Shown: positions 1 through 12,301 of the stretch, piece after piece
How the letters are laid out: every line of letters starts with the position of its first letter
How positions within the stretch are numbered: position 1 is the stretch's first letter
Assembly: GCA_004154925.1 (NCBI GenBank)
Contig: QJNS01000251.1
Span: 1 to 64,000, forward strand
Direction: 5' to 3'
Source: Monosporascus cannonballus
Taxonomy: Eukaryota; Ascomycota; Sordariomycetes; Xylariales
Length of the DNA stretch: 64,000 nucleotides
Made by a program: the position numbers and the translations under genes
Notes under the pieces: model-generated
Database searches by the model: none
Told to the model about the DNA's origin: nothing
The model's input: only the letters and a program-made list of their open reading frames with translations

Positions 1-87
<87 letters not shown>
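1..87. repeat. (AAT)n microsatellite
   Basis: Uninterrupted trinucleotide array of AAT at the very start of the window, so its true left edge is not visible. It ends where the sequence changes to a non-repetitive AT-rich stretch. Confidence 0.95.
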
Positions 88-89
<2 letters not shown>

Positions 90-93
90 TTTA

Positions 94-485
94 TACCATA
101 TACAGTAATATCGCGATTATTTTTTCTTAATATAAGGTGTTTACGAAATTACTATGCAAACCGAAAAAAAAGGAAAAGTTCCAATACGCGAAAATAACAG
201 AAAAGCAGGCAGACAAAACGCAAACCTTATTATTTCGTTATTCGTTACTGCGGCGATAATAAAAGAAAACGAATATAATAATAATTTTTCCTCTGCGTAC
301 CCCAATATACGTGTGGCTTACTTTTTTATTAATCAAATTAATTAATTACATTATTTTCTTTTATTATTATAATTATTTGGAAATTACAAAAACCACGATA
401 AGCAAATTTAAAGGAGCAACTCCCTTTTATCTGGGGGGTATGTCGTGGAATAAGGATATCTGTATTAGTTATCAAGTTCCACAGC
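94..485. other. AT-rich gene-free stretch
   Basis: AT-rich sequence between the microsatellite and the Gypsy element. Two short overlapping frames exist, but they show no domain, no codon bias and no splice-supported extension. I see no gene here. Confidence 0.6.
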
Positions 486-490
486 ACCCG
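486..490. repeat. Target site duplication, left (ACCCG)
   Basis: Five bases ACCCG directly abut the left LTR. The same five bases follow the right LTR at 7304-7308. A 5-bp duplication is what Ty3/Gypsy integrases make. Confidence 0.9.
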
Positions 491-892
491 TGTGACGGCT
501 AGGCGGTTTAACCAATTATTAAACCTTAAGTCGACGGGTTTATGTTGGCAGGAATATCGTGGGAATCTGAGCAATAAATACAGTAACATATTACGTCTCG
601 TAATACCAAGGGTGTCTTGGGTAACGAATTGTTATATTGCAAACATTTGGTATTAATAAGTATTATAAACTAAAGTTATCTAAATTATAGAATTAATAAG
701 CGTATATATTTTTTTCCTTCTTGGCTTAATTATTCGTAATTACGCCGTTAGTGGTAATCATAATTATTTGGGATTACTTTTGATTATTGATAATTACTAG
801 CTTAGCAGTAATTACCGTTACGTAATCCGGGAGGTGGCTCTTATGCTCCTGTCTAACCATTTCTTGAGACCGGAGTTTGTCGAGTCGTAATA
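491..892 (-). repeat. Left LTR of element 1 (3' LTR in element orientation)
   Basis: Starts TGTGACGG and ends GTCGTAATA, a RIP-mutated form of the CA terminus seen in the right copy. Aligns end to end with 6902-7303. Confidence 0.92.
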
Positions 893-3800
893 CAATTTCC
901 CCCCTCCTTAAATTTTGCCTTTAAGATTTCTTTTTTTCCCTTTTTTCTTCGTTTGGTAAGTATCCTTTTTTTGTTATTAACCATATTATCTCGTACTTTT
1001 AAAATTCGTTACGTTTCCCGATCTTTTACCGTTTATCGTATTAACCTCGTAAAAGCCTTTAATAAGTTTGGTTACGAAATTATGCCTTAATCTTATTACT
1101 TCTCAAAAAACATAAAGTATAAAATAATGGAAAACGTTTTAAGGTATAAAGAATATATTAATTAAAACTAATCCTATGATAATACCGGCGTACTTATTTT
1201 TTCCTTATAAAATATTCGTCGTAAATATCAACGCTTAAAACGTAAAAAAACGCTTACCGAAAAACGATTATTAAAGCTTTAGCGGCTTTACTTCCAAACT
1301 TAATATAAATACCAGAAAAAAATAAATAAAGCTTTTTTTCGTTTTATTCGTTTACGTAAATAAAAGGCGTTGGCTTATTCGAAAAACGTTATTATGGTAT
1401 AACGTAGGTTTTAATCGTTAAATAAATTAAAGAAATAAAAATATCGGGAATAAAAGCAGTTAAAGGCCGCCGTTACGGCTGTTACGTTAATACAAACCGT
1501 AATCGATTGGCTTAATATCCCGGTTATTAATTGGTCGATTATTAATTAGGACGCGCTCATTATTATTAATGAAAATTTTTTAATAGGCGCTAGGCGTTAA
1601 TAAGATTTTTAACGAGTTCCCAGGTATTTTCAAAGTTTGGGTACTTTTTTTATTTAATTAGATATTAAATAAATCCGTTTTGTTTTCGCATATTAAGGAC
1701 TTTTTTTATTTCGTATATTTATTCGTTTTTTATTTTTATAATATCTTATATCATATATATGTTAATTATATCTACTGCTAATTCGAATAAGGAAATTTAA
1801 AAAGTTAGATGGAGTTTAACTTTTAATAAAAATTCCAATTAATAATTATTTTCTGAGATTTTCTTAACGATTTTATATAAACCGATATATTTAAAATCAA
1901 ATTTTTTACTAAGTCATTTTATTTAAATATTTTTTGTAACAAAAAAAACTATTTCCCCTTTTTCGAAAATTAATCCTTTTAACTTTTTCTGGTTATAATA
2001 TTTATTTATTTAATTTCGTACGAATTTTAATTTTAATTTTATTTTTTAATATAATTATCGTAATTATTTTAACGTAAAAATTATTTTAATATTAATTGGA
2101 CCGTTATTACGTATTTTTTATAAATTTTTGAAATAAAACCAAAATTTACGTTCGTAAATATTATCTTAATACTTTTATAATAATTAATATTATAAGTTAG
2201 CTAAATAATCGGTAACTTTTTAACTTAATTATTTTATTCGTAATTAATATAATATCGTAAATAAATTTCCAAAATTTAATTTATTTATTTTATTTATTTA
2301 TTTATTTAAGGTTTAAATACGTTAAATAATTTATGATTTAGGCCGATATATATTATTAAGCTTTGTTAAAATTTAAATACGAATATCGATCTTTTATTTA
2401 ATATAATTTCTATTAATAATCCGTATATATTAAAAATATATTTAAAAAAATATATATTAGTTATTCGGCATTTATATCCTTATAATATGGTAAGAAATAA
2501 GAAAATTTCGTAAATTGATTAACGATTACAAAAATATTATCGTAATATATTCCCGTAATTAAATTTTTTGTTATAAAAAATTTAGTAATAAAGTCGAATA
2601 TAATTAAATATTATGGTTATTTTACAATTAATAATAGTTATAATTTTCCGTATGGCTTATATTATCGTATTTTCGTTTTGGCGTAAACGTTATATTGCCA
2701 TATAATTTTTTGTATCGTTAATTTTATTTTTAAAAAAAATATATGCGTTAAAATTATTTTAGAGTTTTATAGATCCTTAAATATCTATATAATTAATATT
2801 CGTATATTTTTCGTACTAAATCCTTTTGGTATTTTTCTAGTATTTATATTTTGTTTGTTATTTGGTTTTTTCGGAAATTATCGTTATATTATTGGATTTT
2901 TTGATATATATTGCTAGGTACTGCCCGAATTGTCGTAATCTGTCGTAAGCGTAAATATTTTTTTATAATAATATCAAAAATTATATAATTAATTTTAATT
3001 AATTTTTTTTCGAAATCTGGTCGTTTGCTTAAAGTATTTGCTTTACCGTTTTCCAATTTTTTTATAGATAATAACGAAATCGAAATTCGCCAATTTTTCC
3101 GCATAACGAAATTATCGTTTTGTAAATTCCTTGGTTGTAATAAATCGGGTAAAATTTTAATAATCCATATAAACCTTAATTTGGTACAAACTTTCTTTTA
3201 GAAAGTGCTTAAATTCCCGAAATGCTATAATAATGGCTATAAATATTTTATTTGGAATATTATAATTAAATTCGACTTTTTTTCATTTGTACGAAAAAAA
3301 TATAATAAGGTATAATTTGCCTTAATTATTTCGTTATCCGATTATTACGTTTAACGCGTAATCCGAAATATCGGTTTTTAGTTTAACGGGACGGTTTAAA
3401 TTGTATATAATTAATATTAATTCGTTAATAATTGCATTTTTAATAATCTAAAATACTTTTTTCGTATTTAGCGTTTATTTAAAAAATGTTTTGTAAAATT
3501 CGTTAAAAATATAATTATTTTGCTAAAGTTTTAAATAAATTTCTTATAATAATTAGCGAATTTAAAGAATACCTATACTTTCTTAATTATCGTTAATATC
3601 TGCCATTTTATAATTACAGTAATTTTTTAGGAATTTATCCTGATATATCCTAAGATAATAATATGTCCCAGATATTTTATTTCCTATATATGGAATTAAT
3701 TTTTTTCCGTATTAACAAATAACCTTACGTCCTGTAAAGTTTGAAAAACCTTATAAACGTATTTTGCGTATATTTTTTCCGTTTTTAAAAAAATAAGAAT

Positions 3801-6800
3801 ATTGTCGAGATAGCAAATAACGAAAATATTAAGGTATTCTTATAGCATATAATTAACCATTTGCTAAAAAGTTGTTAATACGTTCGTAAGTCTTATTAAT
3901 ATAACCAAATATTTAAATAATCCGTATTTTATTTTAAAAATTATTTTTTATTCGTATTTTTTCTTAATCTTAATAAAGTTATATTTATTTTTAAAATCGA
4001 ATATTATAAATTATTTAATTCCGTAAAATCGGTTTTTTATTTCCGTAATTAAGAATAATAATTTTTAATTTTTAATAATAATATCGTTTAATTATTAATA
4101 ATTGATTACAAATCGCAATTTTCCGTTTTTTTAAATACGAAAAATATCGGGTACCTTATTGGTAATTTCGAAAGTTAAATCCATTTTTTCTGTAATTAAT
4201 TTTCCAAGTATTCCCTGAAAATACGTAATTAATTTTTGCTGAAATTGTAAATAAGGTAAAACTTTGTTGAAAATCCTTTTTTAAAAATTATTTCGTAATT
4301 TTATTCGCTATATTTTAATAATTTTATGTTAAGTTCTTTTTTAAAAAGCTATTTATATTTATAATATTATAATAATATATTAATTAAATTTTCTAATTCC
4401 TAAAACTATTATGTTAATTATTCCAGATCGTTATTTAATTATTTTAATTTCGCTTTGATAATAATAATAATACGTTATATTTTTCTTTAATACCTATTTT
4501 CTTTTTATATTTTATTGCTTTGGGTAATAAGGTATTTATCGTATCCTTATGCCTGTATTTGTCGCCATTATCGATCGAATATTAAAATCTTAATTTTTTT
4601 TCGTTTATTAATAGGGAATAAAACGAATTTTACTTAATTAATTTTTCCGTTAATCAAAATTCCGTATTAACGTATCCATAATAATCCTAAGATTATATCG
4701 TAATTTCCGAATAAAATAATGTCGAAATTAATTATTTAATATCATTCCTTAATAAAAACCTCGAAATAATTAATTTTACGTATAATTTTTCCGTTATCGT
4801 AAATAAATTCTTAATTTTTGGTATTTATTGTTATATAAGGTTCCAACTTATATTTCCATAATAGTTTAAATTTATTAACTATATCCGGTATAATATAATT
4901 TTCGCTTAAAACTCCGTAATCCATTATTGCGGTATATTAATGCGTTCCGATTTGTATTTTTAAAGTAATAAGGTTATTAACGTTTTTTATCGTCGCATTT
5001 AAAACCTTTTTTGGAAGTTTTTTTTTAATTGTTTTTGGTTTTGTTATCTTATAACTTTTTTATAAATAACCTTTTTTTTAATTCCTATTTAAATTTATTA
5101 AGCTTTATTTATGTTTCTGTATATAACGTATTAAGTTGTTATATTTATTATTATTATCGGCGTATTGTTCTTTTGAACCGTATTAATTATTTCTTATTTT
5201 TTTGTAATTTTTTTCCTTATTAAATAAATTATTTTCTTATATTTACGATTATATCTTATTGTACGTTATTTTGGTTATTATTTTACAGATTTTTTATAAA
5301 TTAACGTATTTCTTTTTTAATAACTTTTTTTAGAAATCCGCAATAAATTCTAATTAAAAATAAAAATCCGTAATAATTTTCTAATAATGCTTTTTTACCG
5401 TACGTTAAATTAATCCTTTTTCCGTTTAATAATTATATTATCCATAATAACAAATAAGGTTTTTTTATAAATATTGTTTTTTTTTCGGGCCAGCTTTTTA
5501 TTTCGGCCAGTTATTAGATATTTTTTAAGCCTATAATTCGAAATTATCGATATTATTACTTATTATTTTTATTATATCCGGTACGGTTTGGAAAATTAAA
5601 TCCCTTATAATATATACAGGTAATTCGTACGTTAATATATTATTTTTATTTTTGGTAATCGGGATATTTTCGTCGTCGACAGTATATGGCGTATATTTTA
5701 CTATATCAATTAAATATTCCGGAACAAAGTTTTTCTATTTAATTTCGGTATTTTTGTAATTATCCTTATAACGTTTTTTATTATATTTGCGATATTTATC
5801 GAGCTAACCTTTTGGTTTTTTATATTTTGCGGCGAATTTTTTATCGTAATAACTTTTATTAAACCTTTTATTATAAACCTAATATATATTTGGCTTAAAT
5901 TATATTAATAATTTTATTATTATTTCCTTAATTATTTCTGGATTATTTTTCCGGTATAAAGATTTAGTTATCTTATTGTAATTTCTTAGGTTTCTTATAT
6001 TTATAAGCCTTATATCCTATTTTGCCATAATTAAAGTATTTAATCTGGCTTTAATCCTATTTATGGGTAACGCCGAATTCCATAAGTTCTGGCGCCGTTT
6101 TATAAAAAGTAAAAGGTACGTCTTTTTTTTCCCCTGGTTAAATTTGTTATATCCCGAACATAAAGTATATTATCCTTTTTTCTTTTATCGTTTTTCAAAT
6201 TATCGATTATTAATTTTAATTATTTTTACAATATACCGATCTAAGGTAATTAATTGCTTAATCCGAATAATCTTATTTTTCATAATATTTTTTAGCCTTT
6301 TATAAAATATGTCGATAAAGGCGTTAATTTCGTTATTTTTTTATCTTACCTTAACCGCAAAACTTTTGAAAGTTACGGCGTATTTAGATATAGGTTTTTT
6401 TTGTTAGAATTATAAAAATTATTAAACCGTTAATCGTTTTTTATCCGGATTGCCGAAATTATCGCATATTTTATTTTTGAAATTGGTAAAAGTTAAAAAG
6501 ATTTTGTTAATATAATCCTTTTTCTTTATTTTTTTTATTTTTAAGAAATCTTTTATAATAAGCTTAAATTAATTAACCGTATTTCTTATTAAATATATTC
6601 CTATTATTAGGATTATATCCGTTAGGTTATTAAAATCTAAAAAGCAAAAATAAATTCGTGCCTAAATTAGAAAAATTTAAAGGTTACCTTTTTTATTATA
6701 AGGTTCTAGTTTTTTTGGCTTTATGCGAACGAAAAAGGGTTAGGTAAATGGCGTAACTTTAAGCTGTCAAACTTCTTTTTTTAACTTCCGAATTCGAACC

Positions 6801-6901
6801 TAAAACTACTAAATAGGGGTTTCCTAAATGCTGGTCGATATTTTAATAATATTAAATATTATTTAGAATTTGACGGCATTACTGAATAACAATTTGTAAC
6901 G

Positions 6902-7303
6902 TATAACGGCTAGGCGGTTTAACTAATTATTAAACCTTAAGTTAACGGGTTTATGTTAATAGGAATATCGTAAAAATCTAAGTAATAAATATAGTAACGT
7001 ATTACGTCTTATAATACCTAAAGTGCTTAAAATAATAAATTATTATATTGCAAATATTTGGTATTAATAAGTATTACAAGTTAAAGTTATCTAAATAATG
7101 GAATTAATAAACGTATATATCCTTTTCCTTTTTGGCTTAATTACTCGTGATCACGCCGTTAATGGTGATCACGATCACTTGGGATCACCTTTGATCACTG
7201 ATGATCACTGGCTTGGCAGTGATCACCGTCACGTGACCCGGGAGGTGGCCCGTGTGCTCCTGCCTGGCCGTTTCTTGAGACCGGAGCTTGTCGGGTCGTA
7301 ACA
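6902..7303 (-). repeat. Right LTR of element 1 (5' LTR in element orientation)
   Basis: Partner of 491-892. The left half (6902 to about 7130) is RIP-mutated. The right half is GC-balanced and keeps an array of GATCAC/GTGATC words at 7147-7232, which in the other LTR are mostly degraded to GATTAT or AATTAC forms. It ends GTCGTAACA, followed by ACCCG. Confidence 0.92.
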
Positions 7304-7393
7304 ACCCGGAAGAACCTTATTTCGGCGCTCCCACAATATATAAAGAGCTTCCTAGCTACCGCTCCTTGGAGCTCAATTCTAGTCAGACAATTA

Positions 7394-8574
7394 TCACTTC
7401 CCACACTCTATGCAACCTTTTCTCGCGATCAGCCTAACTGTGACGGGGTCTCTGATAGCTCCACCGGAAATGGGACGAGTAAGTTTGTTTCGGACTCTTG
7501 TTGCTTGATCGACATCGTCCAACTTGAAGGTTTCCTTTAGCTCCTCCTCTAGGCCACTGAGAGACCCACGCTTCTCGGCGATGAGTTTGATCTTGCGCTT
7601 GAGCGAGTTCGAAGAGGCGTAACTCGGTAGTTCAGTCTTAATCTCTTCGATCGTCATTGAGAATCGTGATGTCCGTTGAAGTAAGGTCCATCCTTTGGAT
7701 TTTGACAGTGGGGATTTGGCGATCCTTCGTCATCATTGGAAGAACTTGACTCAGATCAAATATTGGGGTTTCTTGGGAAAAGCCCGTCGAGGGGGTATCG
7801 GCTCTGGGTTGAGCTCGGGATCGGCAAGCTTCCAGAGCTATTGCTGGCCCGTTGGCCTCCATCATCGGTTGGCATGGTATCCGAACGTACTTGATTAGTT
7901 GACGGAGTATGGCAGTCTCTGCGTTTCCTGGGTATCGAAGGGCTCATTGGCAGAGTCCCCGTGGATTGCGATCCTGTATGTTGGTACCGTGTAGCTCGTC
8001 TATAATGTGTTGGGGCTGTTGATACTTGGCGTTTTGAGGGTAAAAACGGTGTGATCGGAGATGAGTCCTGATCCTAGGAAGACATGGAGAACTGCCAACA
8101 TGTCGAGCATTCGACTCGAGTCATTGTCGCAGTCGCAGTCGCATGGTTATCACCTCTTGAAAAAAGGGGGCTTCGCGACGAGTGCTCCAGTTGCTTCATC
8201 CTCAGCTTCAGAGCGATATCCAGCAGCTTGATCACCCGTCTCCCTAGACCGATCAAGTCCTTAAAGAGACTAATAGCGTGATCTATAGCTTCAAGGGATC
8301 CGTACGGGATGTTGCTCAGGACCCTGACTGTTGGTAGGAAATAACCTTGTAGTCCTCCAGTAGTCCAAGCAGGGGTACTGAGAATGTCCCTTTTCGTGAT
8401 CAATCCTATCGTTCCAGTAGTCATTCTCCATGAGGTCTGTGGAGTTTCTCGTATTGAAAGATGAGAGATACGACACGGACCAACATAGTCATCATGCTCC
8501 TGTTCAATAGCGTGTCTCAAGGTCTCGAAAATTGGATGACTCTTCCGATCAGTGCTCTCTTGGTACAGGGGCAA
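7394..8574 (-). pseudogene. Unrecognised gene fragments, possibly one multi-exon or broken gene
   Basis: Normal-GC DNA with three overlapping minus-strand frames: 8074-8574 (166 codons), 7638-7865 (75) and 7394-7657 (87). The 7394-7657 frame is rich in Lys/Glu and helix-like. The 8074-8574 frame is mixed, with a His/Asp-rich N-terminal part. I could not join them with convincing GT-AG introns and recognise no domain. It could be the remnant of a gene truncated by the Gypsy insertion at 7303, or a gene with introns I misread. Treat as hypothetical. Confidence 0.3.
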
Positions 8575-9240
8575 TGGAAATCCAGCTTCAAAAGGTTGTG
8601 AAGAGATAGTTTCGAATCGCCTATCCTAAGTACCCGACTGATCGTTCTGTCTTTCTATTCTTCTCTAAAATATGTTATAAGCCAAATCTATTCAATTCAA
8701 TTCATTGTAAACTTGTCTGATCAAGCCCGTCATTTCTTAGAAAGAGCTGTACATAGAGCGTATCTAGCAGCATTCTGCTGCTAGCGAAGGGAGGAAACAC
8801 AGTCTGTCCGGGGGAGCCATAAAGCATAAGTACAACGACCGCATATATGATAGAGCCAGAGAGGCTGAGCCTGTAGGCTCAGACTCTTAACGTAGAACAC
8901 TTGATCATGCAAAGAAGGCTCCGATGCGATGTAAATGAAATGGCAAAAGAGGGTGTATTGTTGTTGTTGTTATTGTTGTTGTTGTTGTTGGATGTCATGC
9001 TCGGTCTGTCTATGTAATGCAAGTCAACGCGATATAAGTACTTGCTGCGCCACAACTGGCTCGCCATCACCAGGACTGTTTCAATATTGAATCTTTGTGG
9101 TTCTTTTCAAATAAATATATAATAAAATATATACTTAAGGTTTACTTACTTTTCTTACTTTTAATTATTACCATGGCACCAGGAGATTCCAGCGTTGTGC
9201 TAGAGCACCGGAATCTGAATGGTATCGGCCGGGCATCTGG
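8575..9240. other. Gene-free stretch with TTG microsatellite
   Basis: No supported gene. Contains a short imperfect (TTG)n repeat at about 8957-8989 and an AT-rich patch near 9105-9165. Confidence 0.6.
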
Positions 9241-9246
9241 AGGAGT

Positions 9247-9420
9247 CCGAGAAGGAGTTGATGATGATGAGTGTCAATTTATCGTCCGTCCTAAGGCCTA
9301 GGCCTTATGCAGACGTTATAGCTATGTTGTAGGCTGCTGTAGTGCACTGCTATGGCGCCTTAGTAGCCTTCCTACAATGCCTTCTGCGGTATCCTCCGTC
9401 TTCTGTACTTCGGGCCCCGC
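9247..9420. repeat. Dispersed repeat, copy 1
   Basis: Clearly similar by eye, over about 150 bases and in the same orientation, to 50027-50175. Shared landmarks are a GTCCGTC word, GGCCTAGGCCTT, the core CACTGCTATGGCGC, and GCGGTATCCTC. It lies just past the stop codon of the PhyH gene at 9560. Nature unknown: perhaps a fragment of an unrecognised transposon. Confidence 0.65.
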
Positions 9421-9559
9421 AGATACCCGTGCCCGTTTATATACCAAGCCCGCTCGTTTGTGAAATGTCCAAATCCTGATCCGGCTCCCTGCGGCCAGAA
9501 AGCAAGTCATACGCCGAGGTATGAGGATCCATGAATGATGGGCGGGTCTGACTCACAAC

Positions 9560-11274
9560 TCATTCTGCACTCCTTGATTTGCGCATCGGCCCAATCGCGT
9601 TTTCTGTACGTGTGACAAAGTTGGGGGCTGTGTTCCCCTCCACCGACCCGACGCCAGGGATCTTGCGGAATCCGAAGAAGGCCTTCTGCCGGTCCGGCAG
9701 TTTAGCCTCCACCTCCTTACGGAGCGAGAGGTAGTGGTTCTCGCCCGCGCGGACGTAAGAGCGCACGAAGTGGAGAAGAATCACGGGACGCTCGAGCGGG
9801 CCCTCGGTCGCGCGGTTCGGCCCCGTGGTATGCCACAGGCGGTTGTCGAAAACGACGGCGGTCCCAGCCGGTCCTTCGGCAGGTATGGACCCTTCCTGTT
9901 CCGCCGCGCGCAGCTTGCATCAGCATTGGCCCTCTCCCTTCTTGGGTTGGACGAAACTCTCCCATACATACCACAGTCCAAATGTCGCTCGGTGCCACGT
10001 TTCCCCTATGCGAGGCTGGGTATACTCGAGTGGCTCCGTTGATGTCGACGGTGTCCACAAGGTAAAAGGAAATGTTGAGGCCCAGCGACATGTGGCGATG
10101 CGGCGGCGTTTTTGACGCCTGGTCGGTGTGGAGCTGCATGGGCACATTTCCTGGATGAACAATGTTGGCCGAGAAGGTGGAGATGTGGGCATGTTCGCCC
10201 AAGAACCATGGAACGATGGCATCTATCAGCGGATGATTGAGCAGGTCTCTTTGCGGTAGTTTGATCAGTCTGTCGCTCGCTCTCCCCAGTCTTGATATAG
10301 AATCATCGAGACATACATGAACTCGTCTCCCTTGTTGATAAGGTTCCTGTGGCGGTTGCAAGTCAGCGCACGCAATGGAAATGTATATTTGCAGCCCAAG
10401 GTGACGCACCATACTCGTTGGTTGGGCCCATTGGGCCCCCCATCAAACGTGGCAACACCCGCTTCTCGTTCTCCAGCCGCTTGCTCTAAAACCGCGCCCC
10501 GGATTATGTCTACTTCGCTTGGCAACAAGGCGTTTTTCACGAGTCTGTCAGTTAAAACGGCGTTAGATGAGTGTCAGGTAAGACGACCGCCAGTCGGGGG
10601 AGCGACAGAGCTGACCCGTAACCAAACTCTTGCAAATCGTGCTTGATCTGTTCGATATCCTCGGTCGGTCTTGGAAGTTTGGACAAATCGAAGTGTTCGG
10701 GGCCTTTGAGCAGAGTCACGTGAGTTTTGTTGAGCAAATCCGCGAACCGAATCAGCTTCGGGACGTCGCCCACGGGGATGGAAGGCGCGTAGGTGCGAGC
10801 ATCCATGAACAATCCCAATCGCGGATCCAATGAGCCTTCGTGAAATCTCAATATGTAACCGGGCTTGATGGTTACCCGCACATTTGGCTCGTCACCAGCC
10901 CTCAATGAGTCTAGAAGCTGTACTTGGCTCTCACGGGCATCCACGAAGAATGGTTCCTTTGAGTATGTGCCATCCCCGAAAGTAAGTTGTATCACAGCGC
11001 CAAGTTCTCCGAAAATCTTTGAAATCATCAGTCTTGTTCAAATAATCCCCCAACCCAGATGAGAGAGAGAGAGTGGTTTGGCCCGAAACAAGATCATGGG
11101 GATATCCGGTTACGAGTGCCGAACGCCAGACGGGCAACGTACAGGAAGTCTGTCTCGAATCACTTTGAGTGCAACGGCAGACTCATCGCTGAAATCCTTA
11201 GCCGGAAAAATGTATTGCCTATCCTTAAACTCCAGGCCCTGGGTAAATGTCTTCGACGGAGGAATGATCGACAT
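9560..11274 (-). CDS. SCP2-PhyH fusion: phytanoyl-CoA dioxygenase-like Fe(II)/2-oxoglutarate oxygenase (paralogue 1)
   Basis: Predicted 442 aa from six exons: 11274-11143, 11016-10616, 10544-10410, 10346-10317, 10248-9972 and 9913-9560. The N-terminal third (about residues 45-145) resembles a sterol-carrier-protein-2 fold, with a conserved GDG turn, an LDPRLGLF segment and a GDVPKLIRFADLL helix. The C-terminal part is PhyH: the iron-binding HTD (in LHTDQ), a GATRVYPASH strand and the distal His in LWHTTG. Such enzymes use Fe(II), 2-oxoglutarate and O2 to hydroxylate, desaturate or rearrange a substrate, and PhyH members recur in fungal terpenoid clusters. The start was chosen because the first exon matches the start of the paralogue at 51228. 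The gene diverges from the methyltransferase across about 1 kb. The SCP2 domain may bind a lipophilic intermediate (inference). Confidence 0.85.
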
Positions 11275-12301
11275 TGTCAACCAAACAGTTGAAGGTCTTT
11301 TTGTTGAAATACGAATAATGCGACTGGTAGTTCAGCTGACTGCTGGCGACGTGATGATGGACAGAAGGTGGCGTAGGACCAATGTGCAGGACACCTCATG
11401 ACCTACCTACATTCGAAGATTGGCCCTCCAAGCGACACCCCCCGGTCGGCACGTTCCCATTAGGCCCCCAAAGTTTATTCAATCATGTGAGAGACAGCAC
11501 GTACGGCTACACACTCTGTCTGCGTAGAAGCTACATCGAGCGTTGTATCGAAAACTTGAAAAGTCACTGGAACCACGCTTTACCTAGCTCGCCCTCGTGC
11601 TGCGGGACATGCCGCAACCATGGCATAGTGGACAGCAAAGACGCCTGAGTCTTGAGTAAGGGCCCTCGTGCAAGGGTGGGGTGTGCAACTACCGGGATAT
11701 GACATTGCCCGGTAAGAAGGCCTGGAGCGGGGGAGTCCCTGCTAAATCTTTACCCGACTGCTCCGTGGTTAGTTGAACTATAATAGTGTTTCTTGGCTGG
11801 CTCGGAAATGATATAAGGGGTAGACGGGACAGTTGGAACCCACAGCTCATGAGTAATGTATGTATGTATGTACTCTTTCACGCCAGGACGGCTTAGCCGC
11901 CCCTTTCCACTCCGTGAGGAGTATCGGACGTGCTACTCATCCATCTATGCTACCTGTATTTCGATCCTCCTGCAGTAGGCTCACGAGTAATGCAAGGGAA
12001 GACGGGCCCCTAAACTGCCGAGCTGCTTTCCATATTCGCACAGTGCCCATGTGGTGAAGGGCCCGTTTCATGTCAGACGGTGTTGTACTTTCTTGGCAAG
12101 CATCAGTAACCCTCTGCACTGTAGATAGATGGGGTCTTAAATGGGAACAACCCCTCAAGTAGCGGACGATTTGAAAGGAGACAGACAACACTGGAGCTCG
12201 GCATCGATTTCGGCAGCTCCTCACGTACATCAGTCGTGGCGACCCGTGCAGCCCGTTATTCTCCCTCCATCCCTTCCCAGGGTCGAGACAAGGGACCAAT
12301 C
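11275..12301. promoter_or_regulatory. Divergent intergenic region, PhyH gene / methyltransferase gene
   Basis: About 1 kb between divergent start codons at 11274 (-) and 12302 (+), so both promoters should lie here. The short frames inside show no domain. No regulator-binding motif was recognised. Confidence 0.5.

Larger units (their letters stand above)
491..7303 (-). mobile_element. Complete RIP-mutated chromodomain Ty3/Gypsy retrotransposon (element 1)
   Basis: Two LTRs of about 402 bp (491-892 and 6902-7303) bound a 6.8-kb element with a perfect 5-bp target duplication. It reads on the minus strand, because a polypyrimidine run just inside the left LTR (895-908) is the complement of a polypurine tract. 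Minus-strand coding remnants, right to left: gag with a CCHC zinc knuckle near 5986-6037 in which Cys and His codons have become Tyr codons; a reverse transcriptase region near 3600-4300 that aligns with the better preserved RT at 43479-43745; an integrase region; and a chromodomain near 1600-1700. No long frame survives. Changes between the LTRs are CA to TA and TG to TA, the RIP pattern. It cannot be active. Confidence 0.92.

Noticed and set aside
6063..6305. 80-codon plus-strand frame as a hydrophobic small protein
   Set aside because: Antisense to the RIP-degraded gag of element 1.
9717..10412. 231-codon minus-strand frame inside the PhyH gene
   Set aside because: It is exon 5 of the PhyH gene read through flanking introns. 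Its C-terminal part is out of frame with the true last exon, which contains the WHTTG motif.
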